The notes below the pieces were generated by a model. It was not told the origin of the DNA and ran no database searches. It saw only the letters and a program-made list of their open reading frames with translations. The position numbers and the translations under genes are program-made. Below, piece after piece: positions 23,872 to 36,018 of a DNA stretch of 64,000 nucleotides (positions are counted from its first letter, which is position 1; the number at the start of each line of letters is the position of its first letter). Origin of the DNA: Gordionus sp. m RMFG-2023 (taxonomy: Eukaryota > Nematomorpha > Gordioida > Chordodea > Parachordodidae). The stretch spans positions 60,489,561 to 60,553,560 of the forward strand of contig NC_088775.1 of the NCBI RefSeq assembly GCF_954871325.1, read 5' to 3'.

Positions 23872-24504
23872 TATTGATAGGAGGCTCCAATCAATATCAT
23901 AATTAAAGTTTAGCAATATTTAGGTAGGGAAGAGATCCTTACTAAAATGCTAATTTACAGAACATTAAATTTATAAAATAACCAAATACTCCGATCCCAT
24001 GATATTTCTTATACAAACATCTTCTCGATAGACATTAATTTAGACAAAGCTCATATATGACAGAAAATTTACTAGAGGCAAACCGCCTTTTCTACCCAAC
24101 CCTCTAAAAATCACTGCAAAGAAACAGTAAGATAAATTCTTAACTTAAATGGCTTAATCGTATGCTTATTTTGTTTACCTAATATAATGTTTTAAAGATA
24201 ATACATCTCTATATTATTTTGTACTGAATTGGGTCACAAATATTAGATAAAACTTTATTTAGTAAAGAAAATAGACGAAGAACTTTATTGATATAAATAT
24301 TTATACATAATTTTAAATTTAATAAAAACATGATGGAAAAATATAATTATTATCATATATTGCATATCAGAATGTAATTGAACATTATTTATAAACTACA
24401 ACTTTCATAAAAAATATATATATAAGGCGATAAATTATAATATGAATGAAATATATTTATATATTTTTATATAAAAAATTTTTTTTAATAAAAATAATAA
24501 ATAG
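23872..24504. other. A+T-rich spacer, possible 3' flank of Ginger1
   Basis: No coding signal. The left terminus of the Ginger1 element should lie here, but I could not find an inverted match to its right flank or a CCGG/CCGT duplication. Confidence 0.35.
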
Positions 24505-27500
24505 TGATTAGATGGAAGATAAATCGCAATCTAAAACATTTTCAAAATGACTCCCCCCATTTTTTATATAAATAAAATTATAATTAAATATTTTAATATT
24601 GTCGCGAATATAAAATGGGTCATATCGGGCCCATACAAAATTATCATTATATTTAATATAAGTAAAAATAGCCGTATTTAACATTGTGGCCATCGCCCTG
24701 ACTTCTGTGTCAGAAGCCCATATCTGCTGTGTCATTACATTATTTGAGACATAAGTTTTTATGTCTATTTTTTTTTCGTCTCGTAAAGATAATTTTCAAT
24801 TACCTTTCCCATCTTGGATGTTAGCATAAATTGTGCCAACCATTGCCTGAGAATAACATGGGAATTTTGAGCTCCAGTAAGCTCTATAATCGCCCTAAAT
24901 TATATAAATTAGAATAAAATAAAATTTTATATTAATATGTTTTACCTATAAAAACAATTCCCATCACTTTCAATTTGCACCAGGATGGTGGGTTCACCAA
25001 GTTGTTTCCCATAGTCTACATCCCGACAACGTTTGGGAGGCTTTAGACCATATATTTTAGCAGATATTTTTTCCATACCTTTGTTGTAGGAAAAAAATAT
25101 CTAAGATATTTTCTAATTTATTTATCATCAAAATATCATCATCCAATTCTGTATACGTAATAAATTAAAAAATAAATCAAATATATATCAGAAATAACAT
25201 TACCTATGGGAGTCTTTGGATTGATAAAATCCCTGTCAAGCTGAATATTTTTATCTTCAAACTCAACATTTTGGGAACCACTATCTATAGGTAACACATT
25301 TGCTGCTTTATTTTCAAAAAAATAATTCAAATATATCCTATATACAATACCTCTGGGAGACTTTGGATCAACAAACTCCATAGCAAGTGGAATAATTTGA
25401 TCATAAAGGCCATTTTGGGAACTACTATCTAAAGGCAATGCATTAATTTAAAAATAATTATAATGTTATTAAATATTAATTTTTGTATCTAAAAATATTT
25501 TTTTACTTCATAAAAAATGTAATTTTTTAAAAATCATTACCATTTTCATCTGGATATTCATGGTTTCTTACAATAAATTCTTTTAAATTGGATAAATTAT
25601 ATTTTGTTTTTAATATGAGATTATCCGTGGTTATTAATTCATATACACCTTGATATACAGTAATAATTAATATAATATAAAATTATTACCCTTATCAAAT
25701 ATTTTATTGATCAAATAAGGGCCTATCCAGGGGTTCAACATTTTCCCCCCTTTCCTATCTGACCTTTTATGGTTCCAAGCAAGAACCTTTTGTCCCAAAA
25801 TAAAAGATTTAGAACCATTTGATCTTTTTTCGTAATCCTTTTTTTGTTTAAGCTGGGCTATACCAATATTTTGTATAGCCAGTTCGGTTATTTTTTTAAG
25901 ATGAGCCATTTTAATTTCTAACTCTTCTTTTAAACAATGATCAATTGTTATTTTTGCCATAACCTCTGGCAAGGCTAATACATCCTCAATTTTGTTTTGT
26001 AACTAAATAATAATTAAAAATATAACATTAAAAATTATTTCTACTGTAAGAGGGCGTCGTGGTTTCTGACCATACATCAGTTCATAGGGCAAAAATCCCG
26101 TAGAAGAGTGTATGCAAGAATTGTAGGTGCCACACACCCCTACCAAAGCATATGGCCAGTCAGTTGGGATATCCAAAACCGATTTTGCTATTCGGTTCTG
26201 GATTGTTCTGTTAACTCGCTCAACCAAACCATTTGCTTGTGGGTGGTAGGCTGAGGTTACTCTCTGGACAATCCCACAATATTTATGGAATTCTGTACAA
26301 ACATTGTTACAGAATTCCCTGCCTTGATCATTTATCTGAATCTTTAATAAATATATATTTTAGTTTTATTAAATTTAAAAAAATATATATTAATATAATA
26401 ACATTCAGTTAAAATTGGTATTTTTATTTTATTACTTCATAGCATTGGTGGGTGTTGACAATGATGTATAAGGCTTTTACAACAGATTTAGCTGTTTTAT
26501 CCTTAATAGGAATAACCATTAAATATTTTGAAAAATAGCATATGGCACATAAAATATATTTGTATTTTTCCTTGGATTCTGGCATCTGGATTAAATCGAT
26601 GCCAATTTGATACCAAGACTTTGGCACAACTTTAATATTGTGTAAGACATTTGAGGTTTTATCAAAACGACTGCTTGATTTTTGACAAACCTCACAGGAT
26701 TTGATAAACTCTCTAACACTTTTATTACTCCCCAACCAATAAAAGCCTAAAAAAAATAATTAAAAGAATATTGCAAATTTTTACTTTTAGCTATTATTTG
26801 ATTAGTTTTAATCCCCAGATGCCCTCCCATAGCAATACCTGCAACTGTAGATACACCCCCCTCATGTATTGTTTTAATTATTTTTTTTGTTCATCTCCTG
26901 TCAGTATAACTTTTCTTTCTTCTAAAATATCATTAAATTATATATATAATAATATTTGTGATGCAGAAAAAATATATATAATCAATGGCTAGAATAATAA
27001 ACTGCACTTAATTTTGTCATACAATTTTAGTTGTATATATTATAATACCTAACTTTAATAAATTAATTATGCAATCATTTATAAGCCCAATATACATTAT
27101 AATAAAAGTATCTAACATTTACTTTTCATCTTTATGTGATAATCTAAATTAAATTTTAGTTGTAAAATAGCATTTAATAATGACTATATGTAAAATTTTA
27201 TTAAATGTTCTTACATATATATATACACTTACATTTGCAGCTATAATTAATTTTAGATGAAAAAAAGATAATAATCAATGGCCTGAGCATTTTTCAATGT
27301 TAAAAAATAATATATTGCATTAAACTTATAATGGCTAATTTTAATAAATTAATCATGACATATCTAAAATTTACTTTCCCCTAAAAGTATCTAACATTTA
27401 CTTTTCATCTTTATGTGATAATCTAAATTAAATTTTAGTTGTAAAATAGAATTTAATAATGCATATATGTAAAATTTTATTAAATGTTCTTACATATATA

Positions 27501-27796
27501 TATATATACACTTACATTTGCAGCTATAATTAATTTTAGATGAAAAAAAGATAATAATAAATGGCCTGAGCATTTTTCAATGTTAAAAAATAATATATTC
27601 CATTTAACTTATAATGGCTAATTTTAATAAATTAATCATGACATATCTAAAATTTACTTTCCTCATAGAATAATTGATTTTCTATAATCTTGAAGGCGGT
27701 TATCTTTCTTAGAAAATTAGCCTTATTAACATTCACCGGAACTTTAGAGAATACAAGGAAGTCATATATATCATTATAATTTGAGCTAAAATATTT
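24505..27796 (-). CDS. Ginger1 DNA transposon: integrase-like transposase with C-terminal OTU protease
   Basis: Ginger1 elements are cut-and-paste transposons whose transposase resembles Gypsy integrase. Minus-strand exons inferred from frame and GT-AG sites: 27,658-27,796 (N-terminal FLVFSKVPVNVNKANFLRK), 26,785-26,921 (HEGG and GGHLGIKTNQ of the zinc-binding domain), 26,436-26,746 (SCEVCQKSS, then core IGIDLIQMPESKEKY), 26,045-26,341 (INDQGREFCNN, YHPQANGLVERVNR), 25,690-26,002 (NPWIGPYLINKIFDKG, the GPY/F motif), 25,541-25,648, 25,351-25,428, 25,204-25,284, about 25,148 onward, then an OTU cysteine protease (VQIESDGNCF near 24,955-24,985; ELTGAQNSHVILRQW; final GGSHFENVLD). DGNC and SHF hold the OTU catalytic Cys and His. 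Most introns are 38-94 bp. A few slipped frames show it is slightly decayed. It is inside the 18-kb element. Integrase plus OTU is the published Ginger1 architecture. Confidence 0.85.
24507..24985 (-). other. OTU-like cysteine protease domain of the Ginger1 protein
   Basis: Two blocks separated by introns. The N-terminal block has ESDGNCF (catalytic D-x-x-C region) and, after an intron at about 24,897-24,946, ELTGAQNSHVILRQWL. The C-terminal block, 24,507-24,735, has IWASDTEVRAMATMLNTAIF, then NFVWARYDP and GGSHFENVLD with the catalytic His. OTU enzymes cleave ubiquitin-type links; in transposons their role is unknown. The frame slips once at the first splice region. Confidence 0.75.
25204..25428 (-). 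repeat. Duplicated exon-intron unit in Ginger1
   Basis: Exons 25,351-25,428 (SSSQNGLYDQ to FVDPKSP) and 25,204-25,284 (SGSQNVEFEDK to FINPKTP) are diverged copies of the same exon, each starting after an AG/ATAGT acceptor and ending before a GT(A) donor. The intron went along in the duplication, with a step of about 145 bp. Confidence 0.7.
27105..27657. repeat. 279-bp tandem duplication within the first Ginger1 intron
   Basis: Two near-identical copies step by 279 bp; TCTAACATTTACTTTTCATC starts at about 27,111 and 27,390. Differences include the length of a TATA run. High identity implies a recent duplication. The interval between the inferred Ginger1 exons (26,922-27,657) is otherwise A+T-rich and silent. 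Confidence 0.8.
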
Positions 27797-27849
27797 CTGA
27801 AATAAAAATATATTTCCGTTAAAAATTTACTTCATAGTATCGTATCATA

Positions 27850-28110
27850 CACTGGGGAGACATTCCACAATTAAGTGGGCACTCCACCACCCCATAGAGG
27901 GCATCTCCAGTGCAGTGAATTTGCATTCACTGTTGGCAGAAAATTTACCCTACTGTCTGGGCCCGTTTAATTTGAGTGGGATGACGGATACCACTCGTGG
28001 ATAAGCCAGGATCCACAAAGTTGACAGTAATTTACCCTACTGACAGGGTCCCGTTTAATTTGAGTGGGATGACGGGTACCACTCGTGGATAAGCCAGGAT
28101 CCACATTGTA
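27850..28110. repeat. GC-rich block with an 87-bp direct repeat
   Basis: TTTACCCTACTG, CCCGTTTAATTTGAGTGGGA, ACCACTCGTGGATAAGCCAG occurs twice (27,945 and 28,032, step 87 bp). The preceding part has a hairpin (GCAGTGAATTTGCATTCACTG). On the minus strand this block directly follows the LINE's A-rich tail, so it may be the LINE 3' end; it equally abuts the Ginger1 5' end, where a short ATG exon (27,831-27,863) could be read. Confidence 0.55.
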
Positions 28111-28430
28111 AATAATGTTTATTTATTATAAAAGATAAGATAGGAATATGTAAGAAAAAAAAGTGGAGGGGGAGGGGGTGATTAAGGAGTAAAGAGGAAG
28201 AAGAATTAGTTTTTGTAATTTGTAATATATTTATTTATTTTTTTTGTTTTGTTTTCTCTTTTTTGTTTTGTTTTTTCTTATTTTTTTTTATTTTTATTTT
28301 TTTTCTTATTTTTTTTTTATAATGTTTTTTGATGTTATTTGTATAATGAGGTGAGAAAAATTATAAATGAAAAAAGAAAAAAGGAAAAAAAAGTATAATT
28401 CATAGTTAATCAAGAATGGCTTAATTAAGC
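28111..28430 (-). other. LINE 3' A-rich region
   Basis: On the minus strand this is a run of A-rich words (AAAACAAAACAAAAAA and similar) following the LINE coding part, as expected for a 3' untranslated region or poly(A) tail. No gene. Confidence 0.5.
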
Positions 28431-31191
28431 CAAGATTTGAGGTCTAATTTATTTTGGGAAATATTTATTAAAAATAAATTGCTAACATTATTTATTCTTA
28501 GAATATTGATGGCATGGCCAAACCATGATTTTTGATATGTGTGATATTTTTTTTATTTTTTTGGTTTGAAGGTTTGTGTTTAAGAGCGAAAGATATGGTG
28601 CTTTGATGGGAGTGTCTAAAGGAATGACAGAAAATTTCCAATTTGCGGTAGGTTAGAAGTCTATATAGAGGAAGAATATTGCAGAAATTTCAAAGACTAA
28701 AGTTAGAGATAATTAAAGGATATTTAATGTTGAGAATATTTTTTAGAGATTTGTTGATAAAAACTTGAGTTTTTTTTAAGTTTGAATTTGAATTGTCCCA
28801 GGTTTCAATACCATAGGTTAGTGAAGATAGGATATAGATTTTAAAGATTTGAAGTTTGAATTTGTTAGAAATTAGATTAGTGTGCCATATTTATTAAGAG
28901 AGTTGTATTTTTTTGTAGCTGAAGAGAGAATGGTGGTAGTGTTAGGATTTATGGAGCCTTTATAATCTAAGGTGATGCCTAGGTATTTAAGAGAATTGGA
29001 TGTTTATGTTGTTGAAGGAAAAGTTGTGATGTATTGAAGAATTAGAAAGGATTTTTGTTTTATTGAAGTTGATTTTTAGATTCATGAGCTGAAGATTGGA
29101 GGAAATTGTGGTTAGAATGTTATTTAAATTATTGAAATCTTCTGTTATGATGCAAATGTCATCTGCATAACATAGCCATTCAACATTTTGGAGATTGCAA
29201 AGTTTAATTAGATCACTAATTATTAAATTGAAGGGGGGGGGGAGAGAGGGCAACCTTGTTTGATACCGCATTTTATTTTAAAGTAAGGAGAGAATATTAT
29301 TGTGTTTAATGTTGATATAGCTATTTTCATATATGAACATAATGATTTTTATTAAATGAGGATTGATATTGTATTTAAATAGAGTATTCCATAGGTATTG
29401 GTGTTTGATGGAATCAAATGCTTTTGAAATGTCAATAAATATTACATAAGTATCGGTTTTATAGATAGTAGCTTTTTCAAGCCTAATTTTAAGAGATGTA
29501 ATTAGTTCTTTGGTATTACGACCTGGTCTGAAGGAGGCGATGGAGTAATGGGTGTTTTTTTCAATGTCTTTGATTATAAGATTGAAAATGAAGGTAGTAA
29601 GTATTTTGTAAAAGGGAGAGGTGAGGGTAATGCCTCTATAATCATGGATTGAGGTGGGATTGGAAATTTTGGGAAGGTTAATGATGGTGGATTTACACCA
29701 TTCAAGAGGAATGATGGAAGAATTCCATATATTATTGAGAGTAGGGAAGATTAGATCAGTAGTAATTTCAGGGAAAATTTTTAAAATTTCGTTGTTGATA
29801 GAGCCTAAGGAGGCTTTATGGTTTTTTAATTTCTTAATGATATTGATAAAATCTATTTTATTAAGGATAAAAGAGGGGGGGGGGGGTTGTAATGAGTTGA
29901 TGTGAGAGAAGAGAAGTAGGGCGGGGGATTTTATTATTGAAAATAGTTCTGAAGTGATCGACGAAGATATTGAGTTGATCTTCAGGGTTTTTTATAGTTA
30001 GACGGCCGTTGTTAATTTTTTTGTCGTTTGAGGAAGTAATAAATTTAAGTGATTTGAAGGTATTATAAAGATCATTGTTACGTTTGAATTCTGAGATATT
30101 ATTGAGTTTGTTGGTAAGATAATTACGTTTGTCTTTCCTAATGGATTTTTTAATTAAGTTAAGTTTGGATTTAATGAAATTTGATTTTCTTAGTTTTTTT
30201 TATTTTTATTTGGTAATGATTGATAAGGTTTGAAGTGTGGGAACTAATCCAATCAGGGTAGATTATTTTGATGTTAAGATGGAGGTTGGCAGAATTGATG
30301 ATTGAGTCTTGAATATTATTCCATGGAGAGTTGTTATTGATAGATTTGAGGCTGGTTTGGAATTTATTGACTAATGAAGGGTTGTTTAAGCTATTAATAT
30401 AGTATTTTTTTGTTGGAGGGGGGATTGGTTGTTTAGATTTGATATTGAGGTTTTTAAGAAGGGAAGGTTTAATAAAGAGGTTTAGGGCAATGGGACGATG
30501 ATCAGAAAGAAAATCAATTTCTTTAAGGATGGATACATTTTGAATATAGAAATTCATTTTAATACTGGTAAGGAAAAAATCTAATTGACTACTATAAGAT
30601 GAGTTAGGTTTGTAGTATGTGCAGTAGTCATTATTTTTATTTTTGAAGAAGGTATTGGTAATTCTTAGATTAAATTTATTTTAGATGTCAATAATTTTGT
30701 GGCCATTTTGATTTGTTTTCTGATTGAGGGCGGCAAAAACCTATGATTTTATTTATATTTTCATTACCTATTTTCATATTGAAATCACCTCCAATTAGGA
30801 TTAGTTTGTTTAAGATGGTTGTTTAGGGAGGAGATAAAAGCAGGATATTCTGTAGACTTAGCAGGGCCGTATATGTTAATTAGTTTTATGTTTTTACCTT
30901 TGGAGATTAAAGTGATAGAAGCGATTCTGTCATTTATAGGTATGAAATTTGTAATGAATTTTAGAATAGAATCCTTAATGATGAAAGCGACGCCATTGTG
31001 GTTGGTGGGATGATTAGAATTAAAAACAGTATAGCCTTTTAGTTTTTTTTTTATATTGTCATTTATTAATGTTTCTTGAGTCATAATTATGTTAATATCA
31101 TATTTTTCAAGAGTTTTCTTAGAATTGTGATTTTACTGAGCAAACCTGGCATGTTGAGAGAGTAGATGATTAATTTTTTATTTAATGGCAT
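28430..31191 (-). pseudogene. APE-type LINE (non-LTR retrotransposon) ORF2
   Basis: Read on the minus strand. The N-terminus at 31,191 starts MPLNKKLIIYSLNMPGLLSK with, after a frame change, IIMTQETL, the first motifs of an AP-like endonuclease. GVAFIIKDSIL and LINIYGPAKS follow (30,785-31,010) and SDHRPIALNL (about 30,480-30,510) closes the endonuclease. The reverse transcriptase runs from about 30,100 to 28,990, with KCGIKQGCPLSP (near 29,260) and the catalytic WLCYADDICII box at about 29,150-29,180. A C-terminal GIETWDNSN and ILNIKYPLIISN region follows (28,680-28,830), then an A-rich stretch. Several stops, frame changes and G/C homopolymer expansions (12 G at 29,875) make it inactive. 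The clade is uncertain; the ETW region suggests the CR1/Jockey/RTE side. Confidence 0.85.
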
Positions 31192-31389
31192 GTTAATAGA
31201 GGAAGGGTAAATAAAAGAAATTAATTTTTGGTAATTGAAGTTAAATATGAAAAAGCAAATGATTTGATATTTATTGTTACTTCATAATGAAAAAGAATTT
31301 CAAATTAAATTGTATTATATAGAAATATTTATAATTTGACAGCCTCATTCAAATCTGACGTTTTAAAAGTATATTTAAATTAATAATGC

Positions 31390-31605
31390 GAGATTTTAAA
31401 AATATCTATGAGATTTTGAAAAAATCCATGAGATTTTGAAATATTGAATAGCCGTGAGATTTTGATGATTTAAATGGCCCCCAATGTATTTGAAGCGATA
31501 AAAATCAAAATCTCATGAAATCACTTTCACACGGTGTCAGCCGTGAGATTTTGATGGTGTGAGAATTCGAAATCTCACGGTAATCACTTTCACACGTTAC
31601 AATGC
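31390..31605. repeat. Palindromic GTGAGATTTTGATG cluster
   Basis: Several copies of ATGAGATTTTGA and CCGTGAGATTTTGATG, the latter also inverted (AATCTCACGG), with ATCACTTTCACACGG words. One copy continues as AATGGCCCCCAATGT, as at 22,861. It looks like nested ends of one small inverted-repeat element. Confidence 0.55.
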
Positions 31606-32806
31606 GTCTCAAAACAGAAATAATTGTTTAGATATTTTGGAAATACATAAAGAAGTAAATATATCATTATTTATATTTAATATAATTTCTAGTGAAAGTT
31701 AAATAAAGTGAATTTTGTGTCACTTATTTTAAAACAAAGGTAATTATTTTAACTGCTCACACTGTATTTAATGAATACGCCCTAATTTTAAACATTAAAT
31801 TAATGAAACCTTTCATTTTGGCTTATAAATCAAAATATATTAAATAATTTATTGTCTTATGTAAATTTAAAAAAATAGAGTAATTTCTTGTTACGTAAAG
31901 AATAACACCCCCCCCCCCCCCCACAGATAATGTAAATCTTAGTAACAAAGATAGTAAATAAATAATTGCTAAAGTACCGGGTAACTAGCCTGAACCAAGG
32001 GCGGGCTCATTTTTTAAAAATAAATATTGTCTGGACTAATAAATTTTTGTAGCAACGATATTTTGACATAAAAGTAAGGGATATAGAGCGCAATTTTTTC
32101 AAAATCATCATTAATGTAATTCTATTGCATTATTATATAGAATTGATATACATATATGGTAATAAATACTTTTTTATTTTAATAAGTAGAATAAAATAAA
32201 TAATGTTTGTAAGGTTAATCTAATTGACTATCCCTAATTCTACTAATCCCTACTTATTAATATAATTAATACCTTTTAAAAATATAGTAAAATAGTCTTC
32301 ACTAACAAAAAATATATTTATATTATATTTTGACAATAAGAGGTACTACGTTTCTTGCTTTTGTAACCGCAGAAATATTTGTATTTGGACCCAAGTCTGG
32401 TGCTTAAAAAATTTAAGGCTGGGGCTCGGCCCGTTATAAAGTGTAGTTACCATACATATTTTACAATATTTATTTTTTATGTAATATACTACGACTTTAT
32501 TTTAATATAGGAAGTTATGATTGGTGCCCTTCAGCATCCCATTAAGCTAAAATCGCACTACCTAAACACTGTCTACGTTGACGCTTCCAATGACTTCATC
32601 GTACTACTGGGGTTATGATAATATATCGCTACAGATGCAGCGCTGCACTTAATAATCCCTATGCACTCTATTGCGCATATAAATTAGTGATCAAGCCAAC
32701 TAAGAGATATCCCTCTTCGGATTCAAAGCCAGTCGAAATAATAACAACCTGACGATTGGATGAAATCTCAATCAATTCCACATATCTCCTATGGCCGAAA
32801 AATTTT
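31606..32806. other. Interior spacer with a 15-C run
   Basis: A+T-rich with a run of 15 C at 31,908-31,922. From 32,510 to 32,800 composition is more balanced; the minus strand shows a short open phrase (FGHRRYVELIEISSNRQVV at about 32,730-32,795) that I cannot identify. Confidence 0.35.
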
Positions 32807-33189
32807 AACAACATTAATTAATTAGAACACAACGCCCCTACGCTTATAATAAATATATATCGTCGTGATTAAAACAAATTATACTGTTGTTGCTTTTTCT
32901 GATTTATATATTACTATTCGTACATAATATTATTCACCATTCCTTCACTATAATATTACATAAAAAATCTTCGACAGATTAAAATATAACGACAAGTACA
33001 AAAGCCATAAAGGCCGATATACTTGGATAAATTAAATAATACATAATTTTTCTAGATAGCTACTTGTAATTCAAGTTTACTTAATTTTTTAAAATAGTTA
33101 AGATCTATCAATAAAAAAGGAATATACTTTATAATAGGCTTTCGAGCTTTATCATTGTCCTTTTAAATCGATAAAATTTAATAATATCC

Positions 33190-34745
33190 ATAATTTGTCG
33201 GGTCGAAATTTGACCTTGAAATAAGAATTCGGAGGATCAATTAAAACACTAAATATTAGCTTTAACTAAAAAATGATTGCTCGAATTTTAAATTTTGGCA
33301 AAATGCGAAAACCTTTCAATTTTGCCCATAACTCACGAACGGTTTATTCCCTTGGTATGCAGTTTAAAGATTCTGTAGGATCAATTAACGCTCAACACTT
33401 TGGAATAAATTTCGGTAGTTGATCCTCACTTTAAAGAAAAATTCCGCCAACTTCACGTTTTTAAAACCATTATAACTCGGTCACGGTTGGTGATACGGAT
33501 ACGCGGTTTGCAGATTATTAATGTACATATTGAATACTACATAATTGCCAAGTTTCAGATTATGATCTTATTTATTTTAGGTTTTGGCAAAGTGCCAACA
33601 CTTTTCTATTTTGCTTATAACTCATGAACGGTTTATTCCGTTGATATGCGGTTTAAGGATTCTGGAGGATCAATTAACGCACCACACTTTGGCATGATTT
33701 TTGGTAATTGATCCTCACTTTTTAAAAAAATTCCTACAACTTCACGCTATAAAAACAGGTCATAACTCAGTTGCGGTTAGTGATATCGATATCCGGTTTG
33801 GAAATTATTAACGCACAAATTAAAGCCTAAATAATTGCCAAATTTCAGATCGTGATCTTTTATTATTTGGGTTTTGGCAAAGTGCCAACACTTTCTTATT
33901 TTGCTCATAACTCAGTAACGGTTCATTCCACTGCTTTCCGGATAGAAGATCAATTAGGATCAATTAACGGGCTATACAATGGTATAAGTTTCGGTAATTG
34001 ATCCTCAAATCGTTCCTACAGCTGCAAATCTTCGCACTCTCATTATTTTGCTTATAACTCAATAGCCTTAAATTTTTTTGACATTCCGTTTGAAGAATAC
34101 GGAGGATCAAATAAGGTACTAAATATTGGCTACAACTAAAAAAATGATTGCTCAAATTTTTAATTTTGGCAAGATGCCAAAACTTTTCTATTTTGCTTAT
34201 AACTCAGGAACGGTTTATTCCGTTGATATGCGGTTTAAAGATTCTGGAGGATCAATTAACGCACCAAAATTTGGTATAGTTTTTGGTAATTGATCCTCAC
34301 TTTTTAAAAAATTCCTACAACATCACGCTTTAAAAACATGTCATAACTCGGTGGCGGTTAGTGATATCGTTATCTTTGGAAATTATTAACGCACAAATTA
34401 AAGCCTAAATAATTGCCAAGTTTCAGATCGTGATCTTTTATATTTTCGGTTTTGGCAAAGTGCCAACACTTTCTTATTTTGCTCATAACTCAGTAACGGT
34501 TCATTCCGCTGCTTTCCGGATAGAAGATCAATTAGGATCAATTAACGGGTATAAATTTCGGTAATTGATCCTCAAATCATTCCTACAGCTGCAAATCTTC
34601 GCACTCTCATTATTTTGCTTATAACTCAATAACCTTTGATTCCGCTGATGTCTGGTTTGAAGATCAATTAGGATCAATTAAGACTCCAAATAATGACATA
34701 GGTTTTGGTAATTGATCCTTACATCGTTCCTACAACTTCACGGAC
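33190..34745. repeat. Satellite B array, right arm
   Basis: Inverse of 19,286-20,800; words GGTAATTGATCCTCA, TTTTGCTTATAACTCA, GTTTTGGCAAAGTGCCAA. The copy number of higher-order units differs slightly from the left arm. Confidence 0.85.
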
Positions 34746-35030
34746 CTGCTAACATGTTTAAATAAAAATTTAGTGAAGATGTACAGTAGAATAGTGCCAA
34801 TTGTCATAATCGTTGTTTTTAAACTTTTTCAAATTTTTTTGACGTAAATGGGCTAAAATAAGCATTGCTAATATGTTTAAATAAAATTTTAGTGAAGATG
34901 TACCCTAGATAAATGACAATTGTCATAATCCGTGTTTTATAAAGTTTTTCGAATTTTTTTGACGTAAATGGGCTAAAATAAGCATTGCTAACATGTTTAA
35001 ATAAAATTTTAGTGAAGATGTACCCTAGAT
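34746..35030. repeat. Satellite A, right arm inner block
   Basis: Two to three units in the plus orientation (ACATGTTTAAATAAAATTTT, GTGAAGATGTACCCTAGAT). This is the opposite orientation to the block beyond the MITE. Confidence 0.8.
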
Positions 35031-35031
35031 A

Positions 35032-36016
35032 CAGGGTTTCCCATTCAAAATAAGAAAATCATAATATTTTTTTAATTTTTTGTCATTTTTTCTTAAACTT
35101 TTATTTATTTTTTTAATTTATTTCTAAATTTTTGCGATTTCTTTACGTTTTTTTTCTTACTGTATCTTTTCTCAATTTATTTCTAACCTTTTGCGATTTT
35201 CTTTACTTTTATTTTTCTTTACTTTTATTTTTCTTTATCTTCTCTCAATTTATAAATATAGGTCCATTTTTTTAACAATTTACGTTTTTTTTCATCATAC
35301 ATACAGATATAATATTCTTTTTATGATTTATACATTTTAATCTTTTGCATACATTTTTAACCTTTTCAATCTGGTCATTTTTAATCTATATTTTTTTAAG
35401 CATTTATCTATTTTTTCTTCTCATTTTTGATAATTATTTTTTAAAATTATATTTAAAGTTTTTGGCAGACAATATAATTACAATTGCTAAATTATATATT
35501 AATCGTTTGGTTTACCTTAACTGTAATACCAAACGATATTTAAATTAATAAAAAATAATCATTTTTAAATTCTTATTTTTAAAACGCATTAGAAAATTTT
35601 TATTATTTAAAACAATAGGGAAGACAGACTAAATAAATTTAATTTTTTTAAGTATATTTCCATGGATTTTAATTCGAGTTATTTATATTCAGCTGTACAA
35701 TCATCACAGTCCCAACAAGAAATTGTATAAATCATAAAAAGAATATTATATCTGTATGTATGATGAAAAAAAACGTAAATTGTTAAAAAAATGGACCTAT
35801 ATTTATAAATTGAGAGAAGATAAAGAAAAATAAAAGTAAAGAAAATCGCAAAAGGTTAGAAATAAATTGAGAAAAGATACAGTAAGAAAAAAAACGTAAA
35901 GAAATCGCAAAAATTTAGAAATAAATTAAAAAGGAATAACTAAAATAAATAAAAGTTTAAGAAAAATTAAAAATTAAAAAATATTATGATTTTCTTTTTT
36001 TGAATGGGAAACCCTG
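35032..36016. mobile_element. 985-bp MITE with ~300-bp inverted repeats, TA target
   Basis: Starts CAGGGTTTCCCATTC and ends with its inverse GAATGGGAAACCCTG, each followed inward by a nearly matching repeat of about 300 bp (CGCAAAAGGTTAGAAATAAA and its inverse, and others). TA dinucleotides stand on both sides (35,030-35,031 and 36,017-36,018), the target of Tc1/mariner-type elements. The 400-bp middle has no recognised coding; the short open frame at 35,345-35,548 is low-complexity. It sits exactly where satellite A changes orientation. Confidence 0.8.
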
Positions 36017-36018
36017 TA

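Noticed and set aside
24505-27796. Ordinary LTR retrotransposon integrase fossil
   Set aside because: No polymerase, no LTRs, many in-frame introns and a C-terminal OTU domain; Ginger1 explains all of these.
35345-35548. Protein-coding gene in the 985-bp MITE
   Set aside because: Low-complexity, F/I/L-rich translation of a T-rich centre; no family match and MITEs are non-coding.
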